Shown piece by piece: positions 1 to 8,674 of a stretch of DNA of 64,000 bases. Numbering within the stretch: the first letter of the stretch is position 1; each line of letters begins with the position of its first letter. Both the position numbers and the translations under genes were made by a program. Below the pieces are notes generated by a model. That model saw only the letters and a program-made list of their open reading frames with translations. It ran no database searches and had not been told where the DNA came from. The DNA comes from an uncultured bacterium (GTDB taxonomy: Bacteria; Bacillota; Bacilli; Lactobacillales; Lactobacillaceae), in assembly GCA_905214545.1 (NCBI GenBank), contig CAJMMO010000003.1:172616-236615 (forward strand), given 5' to 3'.

Positions 1-1
1 G

Positions 2-187
2 GCGGGCAAGGTAAAAGCTGGCAATGTGGCAGACAGTGTTAATGATGTTAATAATGTTGCAAATACGGCTGATGAATTGCCGCAAACTGGGGATGCTCAA
101 ACCAGTAAAGCAGCAGCGTTGCTGTCTTTAGGCGCGATCCTGGCAGCCTTAGGCATTGGTGAAAATAAGAAACGTAAGCGCAGATAG
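2..187 (+). CDS. LPxTG cell-wall-anchored surface protein, C-terminal end (partial)
   Basis: Only the last 61 codons lie in the window; the gene starts before base 1. The frame ends with the sorting signal LPQTGD, a hydrophobic stretch rich in Ala and Leu, and a basic tail (KKRKRR) before a TAG stop. This is the standard substrate of sortase A, which cleaves between T and G and links the protein to peptidoglycan. The binding function of the protein cannot be told from this fragment. It converges on the next surface-protein gene and shares a terminator with it. Confidence 0.85.
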   Translation, partial: AGKVKAGNVADSVNDVNNVANTADELPQTGDAQTSKAAALLSLGAILAALGIGENKKRKRR

Positions 188-208
188 TAATAACTATCTC
201 GGACAAAT

Positions 209-250
209 AAAAAAGCCTGGTACCGATGAATTCGGCATCAGGCTTTTTTT
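209..250. terminator. Bidirectional terminator between convergent surface-protein genes
   Basis: An A6-GCCTG arm pairs with CAGGC-T7, with an inner ACCGA/TTCGG stem. T-runs follow the stem on both strands, so it can end the plus-strand gene on its left and the minus-strand gene on its right. Confidence 0.8.
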
Positions 251-272
251 CATGCAATAAATAATAGAATTT

Positions 273-2175
273 CTAATTCTTTTTGCGCTTGCCACTAAGG
301 CCTAAGAGAAGTCCTGCTGCGGCAAATGCGAGGCCGATCAGGCCTGCGCGGTTTTGCTTGTTGCTGGTTTGAGGCAATTTAGCTGCAGTAGCTGCTGGTT
401 GTACTGGCGCGGTGGTCTGTTTAGTGGCAGGAGCAGCAGGTTCGTCGGTAATTGCCGGAGCTTGTGGTTTCGAAGCTTCTGGCGTTTTTGGAACATTAGG
501 CTGAGCTGGCTTTTCTGAGTTGGTAGGCTCGTCGTGCTTTCCGTTGTCGGGAACGACAGGTTTAACAACGTGAACGATGATTAAGCTCTCGCCGGCAGTG
601 ACTGTGTGTGTAATCTTAGTTTTACCGTCGGTCGTGGTGTAGCCGTCTGGCACATTGTCAGTGATGACATCCCCTGGCTGCACAGTCTCTTTAGTTTCCT
701 TGACAACGTGGTCTTCAGGATCCACATAGCGGATTGTGATCGCTTGTGTCACAGGATCTGGATCAGTTTGCGGGATGACGTTTTTAGTATAAGTGACAGT
801 GGTCGTAATATTTTTGCTGTCCGGGGTAACTGTTGCGCCCTTGACCACAGCTTTATCTGGAGTGTAACCGGTAATAGTTGGCGACTCTACGTCAGCAAAA
901 GTTAATGGGTTGTGGTCCCAAGTGATCGTGCCTGTACTGTCTTTAGTACCATTAAAAGTCAGGGTTTGTACATTGTCAGCTGGCGACTTGCTGCCGTCGC
1001 TCATTACGTAGTGAATAGTTTGCTTTACGTCCTTGTGGGCTGGTGTAGTAGCACGTTTGATATGGACTTCAAAAGTTTGATCTTTCGAGTCATCCTGATC
1101 AAAGACAATTTCCGGAATAGGTTTGGCTAAAACATAGTCCTCGCCCAATTGGTGGATCGTGCTCTCGATTTGAGACTTACAATCCTTGTGTTCATCAGAA
1201 TCGCCAGTGATATCTTCTCTATTAACAACTTTATTTTGGTCATCATCATAGTAAACAATCGTGGCTTTTTGCTTATTTGTCTGTATTGGTGTATAGATCA
1301 CTTTAATTTCAACAACATACCCATCATCACCAGGGTCATCACTAGGTTTGTCAGGCCGCGTGATAATCGGCTTCTGCGGCACTGCCCTATGGCCGGGAAT
1401 CTTAGGAATCTTAATATTGGCAAGCCAGGCATTTTCAGCTGTGTCAGCTACTTTTAAACTCTTGGTTTTTACGCCAGTAACACCATCTGAAGCTTTTGTA
1501 ACAATTACCTTCACAGTTTCGAATAATGGATCACTGAAGTAGGGCTTTGCTGCCGATTGCCCATTGCTATAAAAGTATTCAACATGCAGTGGCACAAAGA
1601 TGTTCGTCTGGGCAGTGCTTATATTATGTTTTACATAGATATCATAAACTTTATTTTGGTCAGGAAATGCCGATAATTGAACATCTTTAACTAAGCGGTA
1701 TTGACTCAGTTCGTTGGACACATATTCGCTAACACTGAATGGGAGGGCAGCACCAGGCAGACCCGAACAGGTTTTAGTCCATAATACTTTGTTATTATCA
1801 TCAATATCCTTAATATTTACCGTAAGAGTTACTTTTTGGTTCTTATCAGAAGTATCCGAAGCAGTCGTTTGATTCCCAGCACCAGCTGAGACCGAACTAC
1901 CCGTTAACTCATTATTTTTGTCGGTCCCGTCCGTGACCGTCGAGCCATCCGCATCATTTTCCACAACGTCATGCGTCTCAGCATCCGTCGTGCCATTTAC
2001 AACATTCTGTTGTTCAGCACCAGCCATCTCAGTCGTGGCATAGGCGGTGTTTTGACCCCCCCCACATATAGATTGTGGTGCCTAACAGCACTGAAGCCAC
2101 GCCCCAGCTGAACTTGCGCAAACCATAGCGGCGCTTGGTCGAAGCAGCCAGACCTTTATTATTTTTAGAGTTCAT
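273..2175 (-). pseudogene. Mucin-binding-like YSIRK/LPQTS surface protein, frameshifted in a G8 tract (likely phase-variable)
   Basis: The natural start is the ATG at 2173-2175, preceded by GAGGAAAAGG, and encodes a YSIRK-like signal (YGLRKFSWGVASVLLGTT). A run of eight G (C at 2056-2063 on the plus strand) throws this frame into an early TGA. With seven G the frame reads on through QNTAYATTEM into the 584-residue open frame at 273-2027. That body has two beta-rich N-terminal units, Mub/MucBP-like repeats (one with HYVMSDGSK), a Pro/Ala-rich wall-spanning region and a C-terminal LPQTS anchor with a hydrophobic segment and KRKKN. LPQTS departs from the usual LPxTG. Such proteins bind mucus glycans or host surfaces; that role is inferred from the family. 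Either a slipped-strand switch in the OFF state, a decayed gene or a sequencing error is possible. Confidence 0.8.
2056..2063 (-). repeat. Homopolymeric G8 tract in signal-peptide coding region
   Basis: Eight consecutive C on the plus strand (G on the coding strand), about 38 codons into the gene. The upstream and downstream frames differ by exactly one base (148 nt between 2175 and 2027), so G7 restores the gene. Confidence 0.9.
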
Positions 2176-2280
2176 AATCCTTTTCCTCATAATTTTAGTC
2201 AAAAAATATATTTATATACTTCAATCGTATCACACCTAGACTGCGCTCACGCCGTTATTCAAGGGTTTTATTTTTAAGTA

Positions 2281-2320
2281 AAAAAAGAACTCTCCTCAGA
2301 TAATGAGGAGAGTATTTTTG
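2281..2320 (-). terminator. Rho-independent terminator after 2334-4178 gene
   Basis: Perfect 10-bp stem ACTCTCCTCA/TGAGGAGAGT (2289-2298 with 2304-2313), flanked by an A-run on the left and T-run on the right, so it works as a terminator for leftward transcription. Confidence 0.8.
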
Positions 2321-2333
2321 TTACAGAATATTT

Positions 2334-4178
2334 CTAATCCTTTTTGCGCTTGCCGCCAAGGCCTAAGAGAAGTCCTGCTGCAGCAACTGCGAGGCCGAGC
2401 AGGCCGGCTTGTCTGTTGCTGGTTTGCGGCAATTGAGCTGCAGTAGCTGCTGGTTGTACTGGCGCAGCGGTCTGTTTAGTGACTGGTGCTTGAGCAGGAG
2501 CCGCCGGTGCTGCTGGCGCTTCTGGAGTAGCTGGTGTTTCCGGAATTTCTGGTGTTTCTGGAACATCTGGCGTAGACGGGGTTGCTGGTACCACCGGTAC
2601 TGCAGGAATCACTGGACTGTCTGGCACGTCTGGAGTCTTAGGCGGCTCAACGGGAATTACTGCATCTTTAGTGTAAGTAACAGTGGTTTTAATGTCCTTG
2701 TCATTCGGAGTAACTGTCGCGCCCTTGACCGTAGCTTTATCTGGGGTGTAGCCTGCCACTTCTGGCGACTCTACATCAGCAAAGCTTTGGCTTTCAGCAT
2801 TCCAAGTAATCTTGCCAGTCTTCTTGTCCTTGGTGCCGCTGAAAGTAATAGTTTGAACTTGGACCGCTGGTGCCTTGCTGCCGTCGCTCATGACGTAATG
2901 AACAGTGTTGGTAATGGTCTTAGTTACAGATTCTGTGTCTGGCTCAAGCTTAGGTGCATCAGGATTACGCTTCAAATGGACGTAGAAGATTTGAGTAGTG
3001 TCATCGTCTGTGTCGAAGGTAAAAATACCAAATTTGGTATCAGTGGGGTCTTGGACATATTTCTGCTTAAGGAAACCGTTAAGGACACCCTGAATTTCTG
3101 TCCGATAATCGACGGTTTGAGCAGATGTGCCGTTGAGTTCTTCCTCTTTCAGCACTTTATTGTTATCATCCACATCAACATATTTCACTATAGCCTTTTG
3201 TGGATCAGGTGAATAGGTTACTTTAATCTCAACGCGACTACGTACATCCATAAATCCTTCACTAAAGTCGTCAGGAACATAGATATCCTTTTTTTCCAAT
3301 GTCGTCAGATCAGGAGTATAGCCGCGCTTCGACGGGATTGTTATTTCAGAAAGCCATGCATATGTTGCAGTCTGATCCACTTGGTAATTTGTCACTGACT
3401 TATGGGTAACGCCGTCAATCTGTTTGTTCACAACGACATTTATCGTATTAAAGGGGTTCGTCTTCGTAGAATCGTAAACAGCATCTACTTGATTGCCTTT
3501 ATTATATGCATCACCACCGTATACGAACTCAACATGCAGGGGCACGAATATCGTAGTTGTTTGCTTGGAGATCTGGTGTTTTAAATGGATTTCATAGGTC
3601 TGGTTTTCAGTAGGAAATGGCGGCAATTGAATGTGTTGATCTGCGGTGTAATCCCTATGATTATTTGTACGTTCGTCGTTCAAAAAATCGTTAAGGTTAA
3701 ATGGAACGGGCGTACCAGGCTCACCATTATAGGTATGAGTCCACACTAATTTGCCATTATCATCATAATCAATTAAATTGATCGTGAAATCTACTTTTTT
3801 AATCGCATCAGCAGTATTAGCAGCCGCCGTTGTGTGATCCTCAGCACCAGCTGAGAGAGTACTACCCGTTAACTCATTATTATCGGTTCTGTTTGTGACC
3901 GGCTGCTTCCCTGCATCATTTTTTACGGTGCTCTGCTGATCAGCACTATGCCCGCTCACAGTATCATTCGACGATGACTGCTTATTATCTTGAACAGCAA
4001 CTACTTTCTCAGCAGAATCGTCCGCACTAGCTTGGACCTTAGTCCCAGTCCCCACCAAAACAAAGCCGCCAATTGCAGCCGAAACCAGAAGCCCAGAAGC
4101 AAGCTTGCGCAAGCCATAACGCCAGCGCACTTCTCTGCAGCCTTCATTTATCTTGCTGATGTTATTTTTGCTATTCAT
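2334..4178 (-). CDS. Mucin-binding-like YSIRK/LPQTS cell-wall-anchored surface protein
   Basis: A 614-residue paralogue of the frameshifted gene beside it. The N-terminus carries a YSIRK-like signal peptide (YGLRKLASGLL, cleavage probably after VQA). A variable acidic linker follows, then beta-rich units of the same type as the neighbour (LIDYDDNGKLVWTHTY; IFVPLHVEF), a Mub-B2-like repeat (HYVMSDGSKAPAVQVQT), a long Pro-rich wall-spanning stretch with PETP/PATP repeats, and an LPQTS anchor, hydrophobic helix and KRKKD tail. Sortase would attach it to peptidoglycan. Adhesion to mucus or epithelium is the family role and is not shown here. The near-identical C-terminal 60 residues of both paralogues point to duplication or gene conversion. 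Confidence 0.88.
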   Translation of the reverse strand: MNSKNNISKINEGCREVRWRYGLRKLASGLLVSAAIGGFVLVGTGTKVQASADDSAEKVVAVQDNKQSSSNDTVSGHSADQQSTVKNDAGKQPVTNRTDNNELTGSTLSAGAEDHTTAAANTADAIKKVDFTINLIDYDDNGKLVWTHTYNGEPGTPVPFNLNDFLNDERTNNHRDYTADQHIQLPPFPTENQTYEIHLKHQISKQTTTIFVPLHVEFVYGGDAYNKGNQVDAVYDSTKTNPFNTINVVVNKQIDGVTHKSVTNYQVDQTATYAWLSEITIPSKRGYTPDLTTLEKKDIYVPDDFSEGFMDVRSRVEIKVTYSPDPQKAIVKYVDVDDNNKVLKEEELNGTSAQTVDYRTEIQGVLNGFLKQKYVQDPTDTKFGIFTFDTDDDTTQIFYVHLKRNPDAPKLEPDTESVTKTITNTVHYVMSDGSKAPAVQVQTITFSGTKDKKTGKITWNAESQSFADVESPEVAGYTPDKATVKGATVTPNDKDIKTTVTYTKDAVIPVEPPKTPDVPDSPVIPAVPVVPATPSTPDVPETPEIPETPATPEAPAAPAAPAQAPVTKQTAAPVQPAATAAQLPQTSNRQAGLLGLAVAAAGLLLGLGGKRKKD

Positions 4179-4302
4179 GTCCAGTCACTTCCGATGATGT
4201 TATACAAGTTGTGAAGTTAGTCAAATAATTGTGTCATTCGTTATTTAAATTATAGTGTATTCCACCCCATTACACCACCTTAATTCACAAAAATAGGCAA
4301 AG

Positions 4303-4337
4303 AAAAAGTGTACCAATACAAGTTGGTACACTTTTTT
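4303..4337. terminator. Bidirectional terminator (AAAAAGTGTACCA hairpin)
   Basis: The A5-GTGTACCA arm pairs with TGGTACAC-T6 across an 8-nt loop. It lies downstream of the DUF4870-like gene on the minus strand. It resembles the GGTGTRC-type hairpins found elsewhere in the window. Confidence 0.75.
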
Positions 4338-4348
4338 CTTCTCTCTTT

Positions 4349-4699
4349 TTAATTAATTAAAACGCGGATCGCCTGCGCAACGTTGTAAATCAAGCTGCCC
4401 ATAGCAACCAGCGCCGTAATCGCCATCAAAGCGATACTGAGCCAGCCCCAAGTCAGCGGCGACGACCCCGCCGCAAAGGCCCCGCTAACGCCCAGTGCTA
4501 CCAAGCAAACCAGCCCAAACAGCACCGGCAGCAGCTGGCTCCAAAAAGCCCGCTTAGCATGCCACTTGATGTAAGGCTTATCCGACCCCACAATCCACAC
4601 AATCAGCGGAAAAATGACCGGCAAAAAGAAGTAGCTGAAATATGAAACCGCAGCCAAAATCTTTTGCGAAGTGCTTGCTTGCTCTTGAAAATCACTCAT
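4349..4699 (-). CDS. DUF4870-like small membrane protein
   Basis: A 116-residue protein with three predicted membrane segments (about residues 15-37, 55-75 and 85-105) and the pattern of DUF4870/Tic20-like proteins: KILAAVSYFSYFFLPVIFPLIVW, then HAKRAFWSQ between helices. Function is unknown. It begins 17 bp after the ABC permease stop and so is probably the last gene of that operon, where it could modulate the exporter or respond to the same envelope stress (inference). Confidence 0.72.
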   Translation of the reverse strand: MSDFQEQASTSQKILAAVSYFSYFFLPVIFPLIVWIVGSDKPYIKWHAKRAFWSQLLPVLFGLVCLVALGVSGAFAAGSSPLTWGWLSIALMAITALVAMGSLIYNVAQAIRVLIN

Positions 4700-4716
4700 G
4701 ATTACTATCTCCTACT

Positions 4717-6528
4717 CTAGTCTTTCTGCAAGACGATATTTTCGTACAACTTCACAGTAATTAAATAATAAACCATATAGAGTACTAAAAAGATAGTGAA
4801 AGGAATCCAAATCTTGTCATAAGGGTTCGGCAGCAAGGACTTGAAAAATTGCAGGCCGAACAACACGTCGATGATGCCTAAAACGGCAGGCAGCGCAAAC
4901 AGCGTCCCAATCTCGCTTCTAATTGAGGACTTGAGCAATCTGGTCTGCGTCCCCATCTTCCACAGCATCTTGTAGCGCGGGCTGTCGCTGGCCGCCCCGC
5001 TCAAGACCTTGAACATCAAAGTCGAAGCCAGCATGGCCAAAAAGGCAATCCCTAAGAAAAAGCCCATGAATTCAAAGCCCGACGCCATCGTCGAAATGAA
5101 GCGGTAACTTGCCGTCTTGGTGTTGTTCGCCAAAATGTCAGTAGATACCCCAGCATCCTTACCCTTAATCACCGAGTGGATGCTTGCGTTTTGCAGCTTC
5201 TCCAGCTGGGTAAAGTTCTTCCGGAAGTCGTTCACCATTAACAGTCGGCTCTGGTATTCCTTGCCGCCCAGCTTGTCATAGTCTTGCTTTGACACAATCT
5301 TAGCTTCTGAGGTTGCAAACTGCGTCAAGTCTGCCAGCTGCACCCTGCTGTACTCAGTGTTCGTGATCGGCTTCGTGCGCCAGTCCTGTTGGCCATTGTT
5401 TAAAAAGAATTCCTGGTACTTGAACCGGCCGTTTGCAACCTCATCTTTGTTGAAGTAGACATACTTGCCCTTTTGCCCAACCTTGTAGTGCAGGTCCTTT
5501 TCGGATTTCACAGAAACCTTTTTCAACTGTTTATCAACAGCCGGCGTCTTCTTGTAGATGATCAGGTCGTAGTAAGTCGACTTCAGCGTGTTGTCCGCCA
5601 GGTTGTTGAAGTTCAGCCCCACCGTGATCGCACCTAAAGCAAGGGCAAACAGCAAGGAAACTACCGTCAAGATTCTGGTGTAGTCGCCCAAGCGGAACTT
5701 CAGCTGGCCTAAAGTGAAGGAGTGCAGCTTCTTGTATTTGAAGCTGGTGTTTTTTCTCAACAGGTTGACAATGCCTGTGAAAAACGAGTCGAAGATGAAA
5801 AATGAACCGCTGACAATGGTGAAAAAGCCGATGATGATCGAGTTCGTCATCAAGGTCTTGTAGTTCCACATTGCCCAGTAGCCCGCTGCCACCAAGGCAA
5901 TACCCAAGACGGCCTCAATGGCCTTCCAGGCCTTGCGGCTGCGCAGCTTGACCGGCTTTTGGTCTTCGTGCAGCAGATTGATCAGGTTCGTGTTGACCAG
6001 CTTGTGCCGGTTCCAGAGCGCTGCCAGCAAGAACAAGGCTGCAAAAAAGACAATTGTCCACAGCATCGCCGGCACGTAAAAGCCCAAGAACTTGTGGATC
6101 TGCAGGCCCATCTGCGAGATCAGCAGCTGGGAGACCAGCTGGGTCAAGCCGATACCCAGCACGATGCCCAAAACAGAGGCCAGCAGGCCGACCACCAAGG
6201 TTTCCGTGAAGATCAGGCGGCCGATCTTGCTGTTGCGGGCCCCCAGCATCATGTAGGTGCCGTAGTCCTTTTTCCTCATGCTCAGCAAAAAACTGTTGGC
6301 GTAGACGATGTAGACCAAAGTGATAATGGCTAACAGCGCGATCCCGAAGCCGAAGACGACCTTCGTGATCGAAAAGGCAATCACCAAGGCGCCCTTTAAA
6401 AAGGCCGGGTTGATCGCAATGGTCATAAACATGTAGAAGATAGCACTGGCTAAAGTCAGGCCGGAGAACAGGACCGCGTAATCACGGAAGCGGCTCTTAA
6501 TCCCCGTTAAAGAAAGTTTCCACAACAT
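4717..6528 (-). CDS. BceB/FtsX-like ABC transporter permease
   Basis: A 603-residue permease with the layout of BceB/VraG proteins: an N-terminal helix (residues ~18-40), an FtsX-like block of helices (~60-150), more helices, a large extracytoplasmic domain between about residues 310 and 475, and two or three C-terminal helices. These exporters detect and remove cell-wall-targeting peptides such as bacitracin or lantibiotics by freeing their lipid targets. The ATPase gene ends 15 bp upstream. No sensor kinase or response regulator is adjacent, unlike typical Bce modules. The substrate is unknown. Confidence 0.88.
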   Translation of the reverse strand: MLWKLSLTGIKSRFRDYAVLFSGLTLASAIFYMFMTIAINPAFLKGALVIAFSITKVVFGFGIALLAIITLVYIVYANSFLLSMRKKDYGTYMMLGARNSKIGRLIFTETLVVGLLASVLGIVLGIGLTQLVSQLLISQMGLQIHKFLGFYVPAMLWTIVFFAALFLLAALWNRHKLVNTNLINLLHEDQKPVKLRSRKAWKAIEAVLGIALVAAGYWAMWNYKTLMTNSIIIGFFTIVSGSFFIFDSFFTGIVNLLRKNTSFKYKKLHSFTLGQLKFRLGDYTRILTVVSLLFALALGAITVGLNFNNLADNTLKSTYYDLIIYKKTPAVDKQLKKVSVKSEKDLHYKVGQKGKYVYFNKDEVANGRFKYQEFFLNNGQQDWRTKPITNTEYSRVQLADLTQFATSEAKIVSKQDYDKLGGKEYQSRLLMVNDFRKNFTQLEKLQNASIHSVIKGKDAGVSTDILANNTKTASYRFISTMASGFEFMGFFLGIAFLAMLASTLMFKVLSGAASDSPRYKMLWKMGTQTRLLKSSIRSEIGTLFALPAVLGIIDVLFGLQFFKSLLPNPYDKIWIPFTIFLVLYMVYYLITVKLYENIVLQKD

Positions 6529-6543
6529 AGTTCGTTCTCCTTT

Positions 6544-7290
6544 TTAACGCCGACCCAGTTCAGCGATGATTTCCTGGTAGAATTCTTTATTCGTCTTGTT
6601 TTCCTTCTTCAGCTCCTTGCCGATGCGGCCGTCCTTGATGAAGAGGATGCGCTGGGCGTAAGAAGCAGAAAACGGGTCGTGGGTTACCATCAAGATCGAG
6701 ACTTGGTCTTTTTGGTTCAAGTCGGCCATGGTCTCCAGCAGTTCAGTAGCAGACTTGGAGTCCAGCGCCCCGGTCGGCTCATCCCCGTACAGGATGGCCG
6801 GGTTGTGGACCAGCGCCCGGGCTGCGGCCACTCTTTGTTTTTGCCCGCCGGAAACTTCTGCCGGGTACTTGTCTAAGATCTGGCCGATGCCTAAGCGGTT
6901 AGCGATCTTATCGACTTTGTCGTCGATCTCCTTGGCCTTCACGTTTTGCAGGGACAGCGGCAGCGCAATGTTTTCGCGGTTGGTTAAATTTTCCAGCAAG
7001 TTGAAGTCCTGGAAGATGAAGCCGATCTCGCGGCCGCGGAAGTCAGCCATCTCGTTTTTCTTCAAGGCGGTGATGTCTTGGTTGTTGACGAAGACGTTGC
7101 CGCTAGTCGGCTGGTCCAAGGTGGACAAGATGTTTAAAAGCGTGGTCTTGCCGGAACCGGACGCGCCCATGATGCCGACGAACTCGCCTTTTTCCACAGA
7201 GAAATCGACGCCCTTTAAGGCCTGGTATTGTTTTTCGTTTTTCTTGCCGTAAGTCTTGGTGACTTGCTCAACTTTCAAGATTTCAGTCAT
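6544..7290 (-). CDS. ABC transporter ATP-binding protein (MacB/BceA type)
   Basis: A 248-residue ATPase with Walker A GASGSGKTT (~42-50), Q-loop FIFQDFNLL, signature VSGGQKQRVAAARAL (~145-159) and Walker B ILYGDEPTGALD (~166-177), then the switch His in VTHD. The YGDEPTGALD form is typical of the MacB/LolD/BceA branch. It powers the permease encoded just downstream and starts the operon. A promoter overlapping a palindromic operator lies immediately upstream, so the operon is likely controlled by a repressor not encoded next to it. Confidence 0.92.
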   Translation of the reverse strand: MTEILKVEQVTKTYGKKNEKQYQALKGVDFSVEKGEFVGIMGASGSGKTTLLNILSTLDQPTSGNVFVNNQDITALKKNEMADFRGREIGFIFQDFNLLENLTNRENIALPLSLQNVKAKEIDDKVDKIANRLGIGQILDKYPAEVSGGQKQRVAAARALVHNPAILYGDEPTGALDSKSATELLETMADLNQKDQVSILMVTHDPFSASYAQRILFIKDGRIGKELKKENKTNKEFYQEIIAELGRR

Positions 7291-7310
7291 CGTTTTGCTC
7301 CCTTAAGTCA

Positions 7311-7359
7311 TACTGTATTATGTGTATAATACAGTACAATGCTAAGGGGAAGTTGTCAA
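7311..7359 (-). promoter_or_regulatory. Promoter and palindromic operator of the BceAB-like operon
   Basis: On the minus strand TTGACA (7354-7359) is followed after 17 nt by TACTGT, which sits inside a perfect 11-bp inverted repeat, TACTGTATTAT-GTGT-ATAATACAGTA (7311-7321 and 7326-7336). A dyad over the -10 region, about 20 bp before the start codon, is typical of a dimeric repressor site (GntR/YtrA, MarR, PadR or TetR class; which one cannot be told). Confidence 0.75.
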
Positions 7360-7375
7360 TTCTTTTTCCAAAATA

Positions 7376-7414
7376 AAAAAGCGCACCAGCTCAAAAAGAA
7401 CTAGTGCGCTTTTA
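7376..7414. terminator. Terminator after GNAT gene
   Basis: GCGCACCAG pairs with CTAGTGCGC (one mismatch) between A- and T-runs. It lies downstream of the GNAT gene on the minus strand. Confidence 0.7.
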
Positions 7415-7427
7415 TTCTTTAAAGATA

Positions 7428-7850
7428 TTATTTTTGCCAGGCCATCAAATACTCGGCAGCATTCGTGTCTCTATCTAAGTCTTTGCCAAAGCGGACAAAG
7501 CCTTCACGCTTGTAAAATTCTACGGCGCGCTCGTTTTGTTCGTAGACATGAAGTTTTAAGCTTTCATGCAGGCTCTTAGCCTGGTCTAGCAGCTGCTTGC
7601 CGATGCCTTGCGCGCGGCTGTTTTTCTCGACAAAAAGGCCGGCGACGTAGTTGTCAACAAGGCCGATAAAACCGGCCACCTTGCCGTCTTTTTCAAAGAC
7701 AAAGACGTCGGCTTGCGGCAGCTGGGCAGCCACCGCGTCAAAGTGGTCGCGCCAGTAGGCCTTGGGGATAAAGGGGTGGGCTTCAATGTTGCCTGCCAGC
7801 CAGATCTGCATCACTTGCGGCAGGTCCTTTTTTTGCAATTTGCGAATCAT
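7428..7850 (-). CDS. GNAT-family N-acetyltransferase (YiaC-like)
   Basis: A 140-residue single-domain acetyltransferase. The acetyl-CoA pyrophosphate loop RAQGIGKQLL is at residues ~80-89, preceded by the beta-4 strand VAGLFVEKNSR and followed by the V-E-F-Y-K-R-E-G-F segment seen at the end of GNAT folds. The substrate, protein or small molecule, is unknown. The ATG overlaps the stop of the 35-codon ORF upstream (TAATG), which implies translational coupling. Confidence 0.87.
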   Translation of the reverse strand: MIRKLQKKDLPQVMQIWLAGNIEAHPFIPKAYWRDHFDAVAAQLPQADVFVFEKDGKVAGFIGLVDNYVAGLFVEKNSRAQGIGKQLLDQAKSLHESLKLHVYEQNERAVEFYKREGFVRFGKDLDRDTNAAEYLMAWQK

Positions 7851-7957
7851 TACTCTTCAATCCAGGGGTCTTTTTTCGGCTTGTGGTAGCCGAATTCGTC
7901 GATTTCAATTTCTTCTGCCGGCAAGTCTTTGCGCGTTGGCCATTTTTTCTTAGTCAT
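7850..7957 (-). CDS. Small 35-residue acidic/basic protein coupled to GNAT gene
   Basis: The ATG at 7955-7957 is preceded by AAAGGAAAAAGC, a good ribosome binding site. The product runs MTKKKWPTRKDLP, then an acidic segment AEEIEIDEFGYHKPKK and ends DPWIEE. Its stop overlaps the next start as TAATG. The strong RBS, coupling and Asp/Glu-rich composition suggest a real small protein or a leader that sets GNAT translation. No known family is recognised. Confidence 0.55.
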   Translation of the reverse strand: MTKKKWPTRKDLPAEEIEIDEFGYHKPKKDPWIEE

Positions 7958-7983
7958 TGCTTTTTCCTTTCAAGTAATGGCTG

Positions 7984-8460
7984 TTAAGTAAGGTCACAGG
8001 TTAAAACGACCATGTCTTGTAAAAGCAGGCCGCCTTCATGGATGGGCTGGTCGTAGTTATTCACAAAAAAGTCCCTTTTTACATCGGTAATCCGAAAGCC
8101 CATTTTCTGATAAAGGTAGAGCTGTTTAAAACTCGTACTCCCGGTGCCGATCTGCAGCTCGGGGTAGTCGCGCTCTTTGGCGTAGTCGATTGCGAATTGC
8201 AGCAGCTGGGTTGCAAAGCCGCGGTTTTCAAATTCGGGCGCAGTGGCGATGTTTTTGATCTCCAAGGTAGCCGGCGTGGTCTCTTGCAACACCATGATGG
8301 CGACGAGCTGGTCGTCGCGGCGGATCTCAAAGGTCTTGCCTGCCTGCAGGTATTTTTGGATCATGTTTTGGCTGGGGTCTGCCCGCAAGAGCAGTTGCCA
8401 GTGCTCGGCAGTCACATCCCCAACGCGGGTAATTTCAAATTGTTTAGTCGTGTTTTGCAA
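7984..8460 (-). CDS. GNAT-family N-acetyltransferase
   Basis: A 158-residue GNAT protein. The central part has IKNIATAPEFENRGFATQLL, the beta-4 strand and acetyl-CoA binding loop (N-R-G-F-A-T in place of the usual RxxGxG/A), and YLYQKMGFRI near the C-terminus matches the last conserved motif. The substrate is unknown. It lies upstream of the small ORF and the other GNAT on the same strand and may be cotranscribed with them. Confidence 0.85.
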   Translation of the reverse strand: MQNTTKQFEITRVGDVTAEHWQLLLRADPSQNMIQKYLQAGKTFEIRRDDQLVAIMVLQETTPATLEIKNIATAPEFENRGFATQLLQFAIDYAKERDYPELQIGTGSTSFKQLYLYQKMGFRITDVKRDFFVNNYDQPIHEGGLLLQDMVVLTCDLT

Positions 8461-8515
8461 ATGCGATCACCTATTTAAATTGTTTCTTTTTATTATACTG
8501 GACCCCGGAAACCGC

Positions 8516-8635
8516 TTCCTTAATTTTGCCTGGCAGGACACAAAAAAAGGCCCCATCTACGATGATGAGGCGCTTGGTGCTGCTATGGCAGCCAACTGGG
8601 AAAACAAGCGGCAATTGCTGACAGTTTCTAAATAA
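8516..8635 (+). pseudogene. Possible C-terminal gene remnant
   Basis: A short plus-strand frame (FAWQDTKKGPIYDDEALGAA... ending TVSK) has protein-like composition, ends in TAA and is followed at once by a strong terminator, as at the end of a gene. It has no start codon or RBS of its own; upstream of it lie the GNAT promoter and an unrelated sequence. It may be the leftover end of a deleted gene. No family is recognised. Confidence 0.3.
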
Positions 8636-8669
8636 AAAAGGATCCTAGTTTTAGACTAGGATCTTTTTT
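8634..8669. terminator. Bidirectional terminator
   Basis: GGATCCTAG and CTAGGATC arms lie between A6 and T6 runs. It serves the plus-strand remnant on its left and is just past the minus-strand ATPase gene. Confidence 0.7.
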
Positions 8670-8674
8670 GTTTC

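Noticed and set aside
2409..3212. 267-codon plus-strand open frame opposite the surface protein gene
   Set aside because: Cys/Trp-rich translation antisense to Pro/Glu/Thr-rich repeats; no RBS and no protein-like pattern. It is a shadow of the 2334-4178 gene.
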